53,754 nt of DNA, taken from assembly GCF_008042125.1 (NCBI RefSeq), contig NZ_RDBI01000054.1, positions 24,694-78,447 on the forward strand, given 5' to 3'. Shown here one piece after another: positions 1-7,564 of this stretch (positions are counted from its first letter, which is position 1; each line of letters opens with the position of its first letter). The notes beneath the pieces are model-generated. The model was not told the DNA's origin and did not search any database. It saw nothing but the letters and a program-made list of their open reading frames with translations. Origin of the DNA: Streptomyces sp. MS191 (GTDB taxonomy: Bacteria; Actinomycetota; Actinomycetes; Streptomycetales; Streptomycetaceae). The translations under genes and the position numbers were made by a program.

Positions 1-615
1 CCCCGCCGCTTCCCCGGGCTGCCCGCCGAGATCGCCACCGGCCCCCGCGACCGGCCCCGGGTCGCCCTCACGTTCCACGGGCAGGGCGACCCCGCCATCG
101 CGCGCTCCCTGCTCGCCGAGGCGGAGAGGGCCGGCGCCCGCGTCACCGTCCTCGCCGTCGGCGAATGGCTCGACCGGCACCCCGGCATGGCCCGGCGGAT
201 CCTCGACGGCGGCCACGACCTCGGCAACCACACCCAGCGCCACCTCGACGTCAACGCGATGACCGAACAGCAGGCGTACGGCGAGATCGCCGCCTGCGCC
301 GAGCGGCTGCGCCGGCTCACCGGCTCCGTCGGCACCTGGTTCCGCCCCTCACGCACCCGGCACGCCGCCCCGGCCGTCCTGCGGGCCGCCCGCCGGGCCG
401 GGTACCCGCACGTCCTGTCGTACGACGTCGACTCCCTCGACTTCACCTCGCCCGGTGCCGCCGTCGTCGCGCAGGTCGCCGGGCGGATCCGCAACGGATC
501 CGTGGTGAGCCTCCACTTCGGCTACGCGGACACCGTCGCCGCGCTGCCGGGACTCCTCGCCGACCTCGACCGCCGCGGCCTGCGTGCGGTGACGACCACG
601 GAGCTGCTGACCTGA
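1..615 (+). CDS. Polysaccharide deacetylase (NodB-type), 5' end missing
   Basis: The reading frame is open from the first base, so the N-terminus lies outside the window and 204 residues are visible. NodB landmarks are in order: VALTFHGQGD (motif 1), GNHTQRH (the zinc-type His pair of motif 2), WFRPSRTRH (motif 3), SYDVDSLDF (motif 4) and VSLHFG (motif 5). Motif 1 normally reads TFDDG; here the catalytic and metal Asp pair is replaced by His-Gly. The metal His pair and the late Leu-His are kept. Enzymes of this family de-N-acetylate cell-wall or extracellular glycans. The missing aspartates leave open whether this one is active. The stop codon overlaps the start of the next gene (TGATG), so the two are translationally coupled. 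Confidence 0.8.
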   Translation, partial: PRRFPGLPAEIATGPRDRPRVALTFHGQGDPAIARSLLAEAERAGARVTVLAVGEWLDRHPGMARRILDGGHDLGNHTQRHLDVNAMTEQQAYGEIAACAERLRRLTGSVGTWFRPSRTRHAAPAVLRAARRAGYPHVLSYDVDSLDFTSPGAAVVAQVAGRIRNGSVVSLHFGYADTVAALPGLLADLDRRGLRAVTTTELLT

Positions 616-1805
616 TGCCGCCTCTCACCACACGAACGACGTGCCTCCTCGCCGCCGCCCTGCTGGCCGCGCTCGCCGGCTGCGGCACCTCCGGCCGGAC
701 GACGGAGGAAGCCCACGGCGGGCCCCGCAAGGAGGCCGCCCCACCCCCGGCCGCACCGAAGAAGACCGTCCCGGCCGGACTCCCGGGCATGCCGCCCGTC
801 CTCGACACCCAGGACGTGTACGCCGCGGACCGGCCGAACCGGCTCTCGCCGGTGGTCAAGGGCTTCCCCAGCCGGATCTACGTGCCCAACACCAACTCCA
901 ACACGGTCTCCGTCATCGACCCGGCGACCTACAAGGTCGTCGAGACGATCCCCGTCGGCGTGCAGCCGCAGCACGTCGTCCCCTCCTGGGACCTGAAGAC
1001 CCTCTGGGTCAACAACAACCGGGGCCACACCCTCACCCCGATCGACCCGGCCACCGGTGTCGCCGGCAAGCCGGTCGAGGTCCACGACCCGTACAACCTG
1101 TACTTCACGCCCAACGGCCGGTACGCCGTCGTCATGGCATCGCTCGACCGCGAACTGGTCTTCCGCGACCCGCACACGATGGAGACGAGGAAGACCGTCC
1201 CGGTCTCCTGTTACGGCGTCAACCACGCCGACTTCTCCGCCGACGGACGGTACTTCGTCGTCTCCTGCGAGTTCTCCGGCGAACTGCTGAAGGTCGACAC
1301 GGAGAAGATGGAGGTCATCGGACAGCAGAAGCTGCCCTTCCAGGGCGCGATGCCCCAGGACGTGAAGATCTCCCCGGACGGCAGGACGTTCTACATCGCC
1401 GACATGATGGCCCACGGCATGTGGGTCCTGGACGGCGACGCCTTCACGCAGCCGACCCTCCTCCCCACCGGCAAGGGCGCCCACGGCCTCTACGTCTCCC
1501 GCGACTCCAAGGAGATGTACGTGCCCAACCGCGGTGAGGGCTCCGTCTCCGTCTTCGACTTCAATCAGAACAAGCTGACCAAGAAGTGGTGGCTGCCGGA
1601 CGGCGGATCCCCGGACATGGGCGGAGTCTCCGCGGACGGCAAGGTGCTCTGGCTGTCGGGCCGTTACGACTCCGAGGTCTACGCGATCGACACCCGCACC
1701 GGAAAGCAGCTGGCCCGCATCCCGGTCGGCAGCGGCCCCCACGGCCTGGCCGTCTACCCCCAGCCGGGCCGCTACTCCCTGGGGCACACCGGCGTCTTCC
1801 GCTGA
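615..1805 (+). CDS. YncE-like beta-propeller lipoprotein
   Basis: Encodes 396 residues. The start ATG overlaps the TGA of the upstream deacetylase. The N-terminus is a lipoprotein signal: a hydrophobic stretch, then LAGC with the lipidated Cys at about residue 23, followed by a low-complexity Pro/Ala/Lys linker. The rest is a run of propeller blades of the YVTN/YncE/cytochrome-D1 type: TVSVIDPATYKVVETIPVG, SVSVFDFN and EVYAIDTRTGKQ are the same blade motif repeated about every 42 residues. Such proteins are extracellular scaffolds or binding proteins; no catalytic residues are recognisable. Coupling to the deacetylase suggests a shared role at the cell envelope. This is an inference from overlap only. 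Confidence 0.85.
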   Translation: MPPLTTRTTCLLAAALLAALAGCGTSGRTTEEAHGGPRKEAAPPPAAPKKTVPAGLPGMPPVLDTQDVYAADRPNRLSPVVKGFPSRIYVPNTNSNTVSVIDPATYKVVETIPVGVQPQHVVPSWDLKTLWVNNNRGHTLTPIDPATGVAGKPVEVHDPYNLYFTPNGRYAVVMASLDRELVFRDPHTMETRKTVPVSCYGVNHADFSADGRYFVVSCEFSGELLKVDTEKMEVIGQQKLPFQGAMPQDVKISPDGRTFYIADMMAHGMWVLDGDAFTQPTLLPTGKGAHGLYVSRDSKEMYVPNRGEGSVSVFDFNQNKLTKKWWLPDGGSPDMGGVSADGKVLWLSGRYDSEVYAIDTRTGKQLARIPVGSGPHGLAVYPQPGRYSLGHTGVFR

Positions 1806-1826
1806 GACGGCAACCGGAGCGGCGGC

Positions 1827-1858
1827 GAGGGCGGCCCCGGACCCACCGGGCCGCCCTC
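1827..1858 (+). terminator. Hairpin terminator after the propeller lipoprotein
   Basis: A perfect 11-bp stem (1827-1837 with 1848-1858) with a 10-nt loop starts 22 bases after the stop codon. There is no U-tract, as is usual for Streptomyces. Confidence 0.75.
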
Positions 1859-1926
1859 CCGCGGCGGGCACCGACGGCATCCGGAGCGACGACAACTCCG
1901 GCCCCGAGCAGGCGAATCGCATGATC

Positions 1927-1954
1927 TGGACAGCCTCTCGACGGTCTATATGCT
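1927..1954 (+). promoter_or_regulatory. Promoter of the aminotransferase gene, leaderless layout
   Basis: A -35-like TGGACA (1927-1932), a 16-base spacer and a -10 TATGCT (1949-1954) stand 7 bases before ATG 1962. Transcription would then begin at or next to the start codon. No Shine-Dalgarno sequence precedes either possible start, which fits a leaderless mRNA. Confidence 0.55.
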
Positions 1955-1961
1955 TGCGGCC

Positions 1962-3158
1962 ATGGTCCCCGCAGCCTCCGCCGCGCCCGTGCCCGCGACC
2001 GCCTCCCGGCTCGCCGGTGTCGCCTCCTCGCCGGTACGCGAGATCCTGGCGCTCACCTCACGCCCCGAAGTGATCTCGTTCGCCGGCGGCCTGCCCGCCC
2101 CCGAACTCTTCGACATCGCCGGGATCCGGGCCGCCTACGACGCCGTCCTCGAGGACGAGCCGCAGCGGGCCCTGCAGTACTCCACCACCGAGGGCGACCC
2201 GGAACTGCGGACCGCGATCGCCGGCCGGCTGACCTCCCGCGGCCTGCCCACCGAAGCCGACGACCTGCTGGTCACCACCGGCTCCCAGCAGGCGCTCACC
2301 CTGGTCTCCACCGCCGTGCTGGAACCCGGCGACGTGGTCCTGGTCGAGGACCCCTGCTACCTGGCCGCGCTCCAGACCTTCGCCTTCGCCGGCGCCCGGG
2401 TCGTCCCCGTCCCCACCGACGACGAGGGCGTCATCCCGGAGGCCCTCGACGAGATCGCCGCCCGCGAACGCGTCAAGCTGCTCTACCTCGTCCCCACCTT
2501 CCAGAACCCCACCGGCCGCACCCTCCCGGCGACGCGCCGCACCGCCGTCGCCGAGGCCGCCGCACGCCACGGCTTCTGGATCGTGGAGGACGACCCGTAC
2601 GGCGAACTCCGCTTCGACGGAACCCCGATGCCGTGGATCGCCGCGTCCCCGGCGGCCGCCGACCGCACCGTCCTCCTCGGCTCCTTCTCCAAGGTCATGG
2701 CCCCCGGCCTGCGCCTCGGCCACCTCCGCGCGCCCGCCGGACTGCGCCGCGCCTGTGTCATCGCCAAGCAGGCGGCCGACCTCCACACCTCGACCGTCGA
2801 CCAGGCGGCCGCGGCACGCTACCTGCGCGACAGCGACCTCGACGCCCACGTCCGCGGCATGTGCGCCGCCTACCGCGAGCGCCGCGACGCCCTGCTCGAC
2901 GGGCTGGCACAGGCACTCCCCGCGGGCAGCCGCTGGAACCGCCCGGACGGCGGGATGTTCGTCTGGGCCACGCTGCCCGAAGGCCACGACGCCACCGCCC
3001 TCCTCGCCGCCGCGGTCGCCCACGAGGTGGCGTACGTCCCCGGCGCCCCGTTCTTCGCCGGCACCCCCGACCACGGCGCCCTGCGGCTGTCCTTCACCAC
3101 GCACGCGCCCGACGAGATCCGCGAGGGCCTGCGCCGCCTCGCGAAGGCGTTCGCCTGA
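1962..3158 (+). CDS. PLP-dependent aminotransferase, class I/II (LysN/MocR-domain type)
   Basis: Encodes 398 residues of fold-type I aminotransferase. Visible landmarks are ISFAGGLP near the N-terminus (typical of 2-aminoadipate/KYAT-like and MocR aminotransferase domains), TTGSQQALTL, the PLP-site VPTFQNPTGR, VEDDPYGELRF, and SFSK with the Schiff-base Lys at about residue 244. There is no winged-helix domain, so this is an enzyme and not a MocR regulator. The amino-acid substrate cannot be told from sequence. An in-frame ATG at 1950 exists, but it overlaps the -10 box, so the 1962 start is preferred. It runs convergent to the next gene with a hairpin between them. Confidence 0.88.
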   Translation: MVPAASAAPVPATASRLAGVASSPVREILALTSRPEVISFAGGLPAPELFDIAGIRAAYDAVLEDEPQRALQYSTTEGDPELRTAIAGRLTSRGLPTEADDLLVTTGSQQALTLVSTAVLEPGDVVLVEDPCYLAALQTFAFAGARVVPVPTDDEGVIPEALDEIAARERVKLLYLVPTFQNPTGRTLPATRRTAVAEAAARHGFWIVEDDPYGELRFDGTPMPWIAASPAAADRTVLLGSFSKVMAPGLRLGHLRAPAGLRRACVIAKQAADLHTSTVDQAAAARYLRDSDLDAHVRGMCAAYRERRDALLDGLAQALPAGSRWNRPDGGMFVWATLPEGHDATALLAAAVAHEVAYVPGAPFFAGTPDHGALRLSFTTHAPDEIREGLRRLAKAFA

Positions 3159-3178
3159 CACCGCGACCTCGACCGTCG

Positions 3179-3201
3179 GGCCCGGCGGCGGACGCCGGGC
3201 C
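3179..3201. terminator. Bidirectional hairpin between convergent genes
   Basis: A 9-bp perfect stem (3179-3187 with 3193-3201) and a 5-base loop lie directly between the aminotransferase stop and the stop of the minus-strand GNAT gene. Confidence 0.65.
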
Positions 3202-3840
3202 TCAGCCGGCGATCAGCAACGCCTCCGAGGCCACCGGACGATAGCCCGCCGCCTGGAACGCCCGGACGCTGCGGGCGTTCCCCGGCGACTGCTGGGCCCA
3301 CACCACCGCGTCCGGCGTCAGATGCCGGGCCGCCCGCGCCAGGGCGCGACCCAGGCCGCGGTGACGGACCTCCTCGTCGACCTCGATCGCCGCCTCCCAG
3401 CGGCCGGCCACGCCACGGCCCAGGATCAGGACCCCGCCGTCCGCCGCCCACACCCGGACGTCGTCCCGGTACTTCCTCGCCCGCACCACCCGGGGATGGT
3501 CCGGGTCCTCGATCGCCCGCAGCGGCAGCCCCGGTGCGCCGGGAAGGGCGTCGGCGACCGTCAGCAGGTCGATGGTGTTCATGTGCCGGCCCGTGCGCGT
3601 GAGCAGCGCGGCCAGGAACCGCGGGTTCATCGAGGCGGCCAGCGGATCCCCCGGGGTCGCCGCGAGCTCCGCCCGCACCCACTCCGGGTCCTCGTCCGTG
3701 AAGACCACGGAATGAGCGGTGAAGGCGAGGACCCCGGCGTCCCGCCGGCTGGGTGGCGGGACCACGGTCGTCGACCCGTCCGGCGCCGGGAACACCCCGC
3801 GCGCCGCGTCGGCCAGTACGTCTGCCACGTCGCTGCTCAT
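3202..3840 (-). CDS. GNAT family N-acetyltransferase
   Basis: Encodes 212 residues from the ATG whose complement is at 3838-3840, preceded by a GGAGG-like site; an in-frame ATG six codons upstream (3858) is an alternative. The C-terminal half carries the acetyl-CoA fold: VDEEVRHRGLGRAL is the pyrophosphate-binding loop (R/Q-x-x-G-x-G/A), followed by a helix and SPGNARSVRAFQAAGYRPV, the usual C-terminal signature. The N-terminal half is a variable domain of about 100 residues. The substrate is unknown. It is divergent from the EF-hand gene across a 94-base gap that must hold both promoters. Confidence 0.8.
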   Translation of the reverse strand: MSSDVADVLADAARGVFPAPDGSTTVVPPPSRRDAGVLAFTAHSVVFTDEDPEWVRAELAATPGDPLAASMNPRFLAALLTRTGRHMNTIDLLTVADALPGAPGLPLRAIEDPDHPRVVRARKYRDDVRVWAADGGVLILGRGVAGRWEAAIEVDEEVRHRGLGRALARAARHLTPDAVVWAQQSPGNARSVRAFQAAGYRPVASEALLIAG

Positions 3841-3934
3841 GCCTCCATGATCCGCCATGGGGCGAGGGCGGGGGCCGCCCGGCGGCCGGTTAATCTGACC
3901 CCCGTCAGAGAAGCACCGAGAAGGGGCGGAAACA

Positions 3935-4150
3935 GTGGCGGACATCGAGTCGGCACGCAAGGCATTCGAGCGGTTCGACGTGGACGGGGACGGCCTCATC
4001 ACCGCCACGGAGTACAAGAGCGTCATGGCGCAGCTGGGTGACTTCCACGTCACCGAGACGGTCGCCGAGGCCCTCATCAACCAGCGCGACACCAACGGCG
4101 ACGGAAAGCTGTCCTGGGACGAGTTCTGGGCGCACCTCAACAAGGCCTGA
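3935..4150 (+). CDS. cabD: Small EF-hand calcium-binding protein (CabD-like)
   Basis: Encodes 71 residues with two canonical EF-hand loops: DVDGDGLITATE and DTNGDGKLSWDE. In both, positions 1, 3 and 5 are Asp/Asn, position 6 is Gly and position 12 is Glu, so both loops should bind calcium. The GTG start is placed by the purine-rich AAGGGGCGGA about 5 bases upstream. The length and two-loop layout match S. coelicolor CabD, a cytosolic calcium-binding protein that I recall as SCO5464 in the same neighbourhood. It has no signal peptide or membrane segment. Calcium buffering or sensing is known for the family; the partner is unknown. Confidence 0.85.
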   Translation: MADIESARKAFERFDVDGDGLITATEYKSVMAQLGDFHVTETVAEALINQRDTNGDGKLSWDEFWAHLNKA

Positions 4151-4162
4151 GCCGCCGGGCGA

Positions 4163-4210
4163 GGACGGGCGCCGCTCCACGTGCGTACGCCGTTGAGTTG
4201 CCGCCCGTCC
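4163..4210 (+). terminator. Possible hairpin after the EF-hand gene
   Basis: A 9-bp perfect stem (4163-4171 with 4202-4210) encloses a 30-base loop. The large loop lowers confidence. Confidence 0.4.
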
Positions 4211-4232
4211 GGCCCCCGGTGACGATCGTCCG

Positions 4233-5147
4233 GTGACGCCCCCCGGACCCGTGGTCACCCCGGCCCGCCTGGCCGCGGCGACGCTCGCCGCGCTCGCCGG
4301 GCTCGCGCTCGCCGTCCTCGGCGCCGCCCTGGCGCAGGCGGGCACCGGCGAGCTCCGCATCCCCGCGGCGGGCACCACCACCCTCCTGAGGCTGTTCGTC
4401 CTCGCCGCGTTCGCGATCCACCTCGGCGAACTCGCCGGCGCCCGGATCGCCGGCGACGGCCCCCTGCCGCGCCGCTGGTCCCCGGCGGCCGCCCTGCTCG
4501 GCGCCGCCGCCACGACCGGCCTCCTGCTGCTGTTCGCCGCCGTCAGCGGCCTCGGCCTCACCACCGTGTACGGCATGCGCGAAGGACGGCTGCTGCTCGT
4601 CACGGCCAACGCCTTCGTCCTCGCCGCCCTCTGCGCCGCCGGCCGCCGCCCCGCCCTCGCGCTCGGCCCACTCGCCGCCGCCGTCCTCGCCGAGGCGCTG
4701 CGCGCCCACCCCGAGTCGGCCGGCCCGGCGATCGGCGCCACCCTCACCGTGGTGCACCTGACCGCCGCCTCGCTCTGGTGCGGCGCCCTGCTGCACGTGC
4801 TGCGGACCATGCGGCTGCGCGGCCGTGGCGGGCGCGCCGTCCTCGCCCGCTACGCCCGCACGGCGGCCTGGCTCTGCGCCGCGCTCGTGGTCACCGGCAC
4901 CTGCTCGGCCCTGCGCCGCCTCCCGCCGGACCTCGTCCTGGGCACGGCGTACGGCAGGGTGCTGCTGGTCAAGCTCGGTCTGGTCGGGCTGGCCGGTCTG
5001 CTCGCGCTGGCGGCACGGCGCCGGATGCTGCGCGGCGGGAACGCGCAGGCACCGGCCCGGACCGAACTCGGCGTGCTCGCCGCCGTCGTGCTCGTCTCCG
5101 CCGTCCTCACGGTGGTGCCGGACCCGCACTGGCTCAGCCCGGCGTGA
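4233..5147 (+). CDS. Polytopic membrane protein with CopD-type domain
   Basis: Encodes 304 residues from a GTG start, with about eight hydrophobic segments. The second half has the CopD (copper resistance D) signature: LTVVHLTAASLWCGALL, then ARYARTAAW, then TAYGRVLLVKLGLVGLAGL, ending with a hydrophobic helix. CopD-domain proteins are linked to copper uptake or handling across the membrane. The usual CopC partner is not in view and no His/Met-rich metal region is visible, so copper as the ligand is a family-level guess. Confidence 0.72.
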   Translation: MTPPGPVVTPARLAAATLAALAGLALAVLGAALAQAGTGELRIPAAGTTTLLRLFVLAAFAIHLGELAGARIAGDGPLPRRWSPAAALLGAAATTGLLLLFAAVSGLGLTTVYGMREGRLLLVTANAFVLAALCAAGRRPALALGPLAAAVLAEALRAHPESAGPAIGATLTVVHLTAASLWCGALLHVLRTMRLRGRGGRAVLARYARTAAWLCAALVVTGTCSALRRLPPDLVLGTAYGRVLLVKLGLVGLAGLLALAARRRMLRGGNAQAPARTELGVLAAVVLVSAVLTVVPDPHWLSPA

Positions 5148-5375
5148 CCCCCGGGCCGGGGCCCGTCCGAAAACCGGTGGCCCCGGCCGCGCCCGCCCCG
5201 GTACCGTCGCGCCGTCCCGACCGCTGCCGTACCGACCTGGGCCCGTCGGCCCCGAAAGAGTGATCTATGACCCGGATCGAGCCGAGCGCTCCTCGCCGCT
5301 GACCTCGTCCCCGAGGACCCGCTCGGCCTCCTCCTGCTGTCCACGCGTCACGCCTTCAGCCAGGAGTCACCCCGA

Positions 5376-5750
5376 GTGTCATCCCTTCCCTCGAACAATC
5401 CCCCGAACATTCTGCGGACCGCCACCTTCGCCTGCGTACGCTGCGGCCTGACCGTCGCCGCCCTGGGCCCGGACGGCGTCCCCCGCAACCACTGCCCGAG
5501 CTGTCTGCACTCCCAGCACGTCCAGGACCACGTCGAGGGCGGCCCCTCCGACTGCCGGTCGCGGATGTCGCCGATCTCCATCGCCGTGCTGAGAACGGGC
5601 GACTGGATGGTCATCCACCGCTGCACCCGCTGCGACGAACTGACCTCCAGCCCGGTCTGCCCGGACGACAACCAGCTCATCCTGATGCGCATGGCCGTCC
5701 GGCCGCTGGCCCAGCCGCCGTTCCCCCTCGAAGTCTTCGGGGAGCTGTGA
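5376..5750 (+). CDS. RNHCP domain protein, first of a tandem pair
   Basis: Encodes 124 residues from a GTG start. It contains the name-giving RNHCP motif (residues RNHCPSCLHSQHV) with a CVRC pair before it and a CTRC pair after it. Together with the CPSC pair these give three CxxC knuckles that could hold zinc. The family is short, bacterial and of unknown function. The stop codon overlaps the start of the second RNHCP gene, so the pair is coupled. The 228 bases upstream show no other gene; the promoter should lie there. Confidence 0.85.
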   Translation: MSSLPSNNPPNILRTATFACVRCGLTVAALGPDGVPRNHCPSCLHSQHVQDHVEGGPSDCRSRMSPISIAVLRTGDWMVIHRCTRCDELTSSPVCPDDNQLILMRMAVRPLAQPPFPLEVFGEL

Positions 5751-6163
5751 TGGCGCGCCGTACGGGCTCCGCACGCCGTCCCCAGCGACGCAAGGACGTC
5801 CTGCACGGCCGGGGAGGCGTGCCCGGCGACGCCTTCCGCTGCGTCGGCTGCCGGCTCGACGTCCCGCTGGCCGCGCCGGGCACGGCCCACCGCAACCACT
5901 GTCCGCACTGTCTCACCAGCCTCCACGTCGACCGGCGGATACCGGGCGACCGGGCGGCGGAGTGCCGGGGGCGGATGGCGCCTCTGAGCATGTCCGTCCG
6001 GACGGACGGCGAGTGGATGATCATCCACCACTGCCTGTCCTGCGGCGAACTGAGCGCGAACCGCATCGCGGGCGACGACAACCCCCTCGCCCTGCGCCGC
6101 CTCGCGGTCCGCCCCCTGACGGACCTCGGCCCCCCGATCCGGGAGGCACTGCTCACGCTGTAG
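5750..6163 (+). CDS. RNHCP domain protein, second of a tandem pair
   Basis: Encodes 137 residues. ATG 5750 overlaps the TGA of the first copy; a GTG three bases earlier is in the same frame. It has the same layout as its neighbour: CVGC, then RNHCPHCLTSLHVD, then CLSC. It adds a basic N-terminal tail (ARRTGSARRPQRRK) that the first copy lacks, which could contact nucleic acid. The two copies align over their full cores, so the pair looks like an old duplication. The function is unknown. Confidence 0.85.
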   Translation: MARRTGSARRPQRRKDVLHGRGGVPGDAFRCVGCRLDVPLAAPGTAHRNHCPHCLTSLHVDRRIPGDRAAECRGRMAPLSMSVRTDGEWMIIHHCLSCGELSANRIAGDDNPLALRRLAVRPLTDLGPPIREALLTL

Positions 6164-6164
6164 G

Positions 6165-6211
6165 CCCCATCCTCCGGGCGCGCCCTTCTCCGGGGCGCCC
6201 GGAGGATGGGG
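6165..6211 (+). terminator. Strong hairpin after the RNHCP pair
   Basis: A 16-bp perfect stem (6165-6180 with 6196-6211) with a 15-base loop begins two bases after the stop codon. Confidence 0.85.
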
Positions 6212-6371
6212 GGCCCTGCCCTCCGGGCGCGCGGGGCAGGCGCCCGGCACGCCCCCGAGGTGGGCTGTCGGCAGCCGCGGCGCACGTGTCTCGGCCTGAT
6301 GCAATTCCGCCGACCAGGCGCCGCTCGACGTCGAAGTTCTACGTTGCTCCCGGGAATCATCGCGTGACAGC

Positions 6372-6920
6372 ATGACCCAAGTGACAGACAACGGGGAGGA
6401 CATATCCAAGCCTCGACGCATCGCACGGCTGGTTGATCTGGCGGTTGCGACGGATCCAGCCACTGCCTCGGATACGCGCCTGGAGCCGAGTTCGGAGCCG
6501 AGTCCGGCGGTTCCGGTGACAACGGCACCGAACGCGTCGGACACGAGTCCGGCAGATGGAACACCCCGTGCGCGGCGAGAGTTTGCGCAGTTGCTCGGCG
6601 AATTTCGCCGTACCGCTGTGCTGGTGCCGTTCGACGAGCACGGGAGTCTGTGGACCGCGGAGTTCAACGGTGTCCGGTGGATCTGCGCCTTCTCGGACGG
6701 GGAGGCCCTTGCGCGGTTCGCGGTCGCGCGGGGCGAGGCCGGGCGGGAGTGGACGTACCGGACGGTCCTGGGTGCGCGGCTTCTTGACGTGATGGTCCCG
6801 ATGCTGCCCGGGCCGGGCGGTGTCGCGCTGGATGCGGGCAGTGCGGACGGGATGGTGTTTCCGCCGGTGGCGGGCATCGTCCCGGCTGGCGTGGCGGTGG
6901 ATCTCGGGGGGACACAGTGA
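6372..6920 (+). CDS. SseB-domain protein heading the RHS toxin locus
   Basis: Encodes 182 residues. The first 65 residues are a Pro/Thr/Ser-rich low-complexity tail. The rest matches the SseB N-terminal domain: LLGEFRRTAVLVPFD, LWTAEFNGVRWICAFSD, then LLDVMVPMLPGPGGVALD and GMVFPPV. In actinomycetes such proteins often sit beside WXG/ESX-type substrates and are annotated as type VII secretion associated. The start is uncertain because no clear Shine-Dalgarno precedes ATG 6372; a possible -10 TACGTT is at 6340-6345. The stop overlaps the GTG of the next gene. Base composition is less GC-biased than in the flanking genes. Confidence 0.75.
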   Translation: MTQVTDNGEDISKPRRIARLVDLAVATDPATASDTRLEPSSEPSPAVPVTTAPNASDTSPADGTPRARREFAQLLGEFRRTAVLVPFDEHGSLWTAEFNGVRWICAFSDGEALARFAVARGEAGREWTYRTVLGARLLDVMVPMLPGPGGVALDAGSADGMVFPPVAGIVPAGVAVDLGGTQ

Positions 6921-7564
6921 GCGGAGACCAGCCCGATCTCGCGGCGCCGGCAGCGGCGTTGGCGGAGATCGCGAAGGGTATCGACCTGGCGCATTCCGAG
7001 CTGAAGGAGCTCGGGATGACCGGCGAGGCGTCGACGGGGCGGGGTTTCTCGGATCTGGCTCTGTCAGGTCTTGAGTTGGGGCACGGCGGGCTGACGTCGG
7101 AGTTCGAGACGTTCTGCAACCGCTGGGAGTGGGGTGTACGCGCGCTGACTCAGCGGGGAAACGGTTTTGCGCAGGGAGTGGGCCTGTCGGCGGGCTCGTT
7201 CGCGGAGCAGGAGCAGTACATCAAGGACTCGTTCAAGATCGGGGTGAACTCCCTGAACGGGAACCCTCACCTGTCCGAGGACGAGGTCAAGGGGATGCGC
7301 TGGGACACGATCCGCGACCAGCACACGTGGGATGGCGCCGACTGGAGTGGCGAGTCGCTCTCCGAGGCCCACGGCGAGGTGAAGCAGAACTGGAAGAACA
7401 CGGCCTACGACGTCGAGGACTCGATGCTCGACTCGATGGAGCGCTCGGGTGTGATCGACCCGAAGTTGCGTGACGGGATGGACGAGAAGCTCAAGGACAC
7501 GCTCGATCCCGACCAGGCGACGATCGAGCAGGCCGAGCAGCCGCGGTGGGGGGACACACGCTGA
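6917..7564 (+). CDS. ESX-type helical protein of the RHS toxin locus
   Basis: Encodes 215 residues. The GTG start overlaps the previous stop (GTGA) and follows the purine-rich GGGGGGA. The first 100 residues are predicted mostly helical, with a central TFCNRWEWGVRAL segment and Gly turns. This recalls EspC/WXG-type type VII substrates, although a strict W-x-G turn is absent. The C-terminal half is acidic and rich in Asp/Glu/Lys/Trp with no known domain. The stop overlaps the ATG of the RHS gene. By position it could be a secretion partner, adaptor or chaperone for the toxin (inference). Confidence 0.6.
   Translation: MSGDQPDLAAPAAALAEIAKGIDLAHSELKELGMTGEASTGRGFSDLALSGLELGHGGLTSEFETFCNRWEWGVRALTQRGNGFAQGVGLSAGSFAEQEQYIKDSFKIGVNSLNGNPHLSEDEVKGMRWDTIRDQHTWDGADWSGESLSEAHGEVKQNWKNTAYDVEDSMLDSMERSGVIDPKLRDGMDEKLKDTLDPDQATIEQAEQPRWGDTR

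Noticed and set aside
522..1922. A 466-residue minus-strand frame opposite the propeller lipoprotein
   Set aside because: Composition is shadow-like and the plus strand has a lipoprotein signal and propeller repeats.
5348..6994. A 548-residue minus-strand frame across both RNHCP genes and the SseB-domain gene
   Set aside because: It crosses three real plus-strand genes and a terminator, with no recognisable domain.
7546..7563. Start of the RHS gene at GTG 7546
   Set aside because: ATG 7564 overlaps the upstream stop and has the better-spaced purine-rich site.
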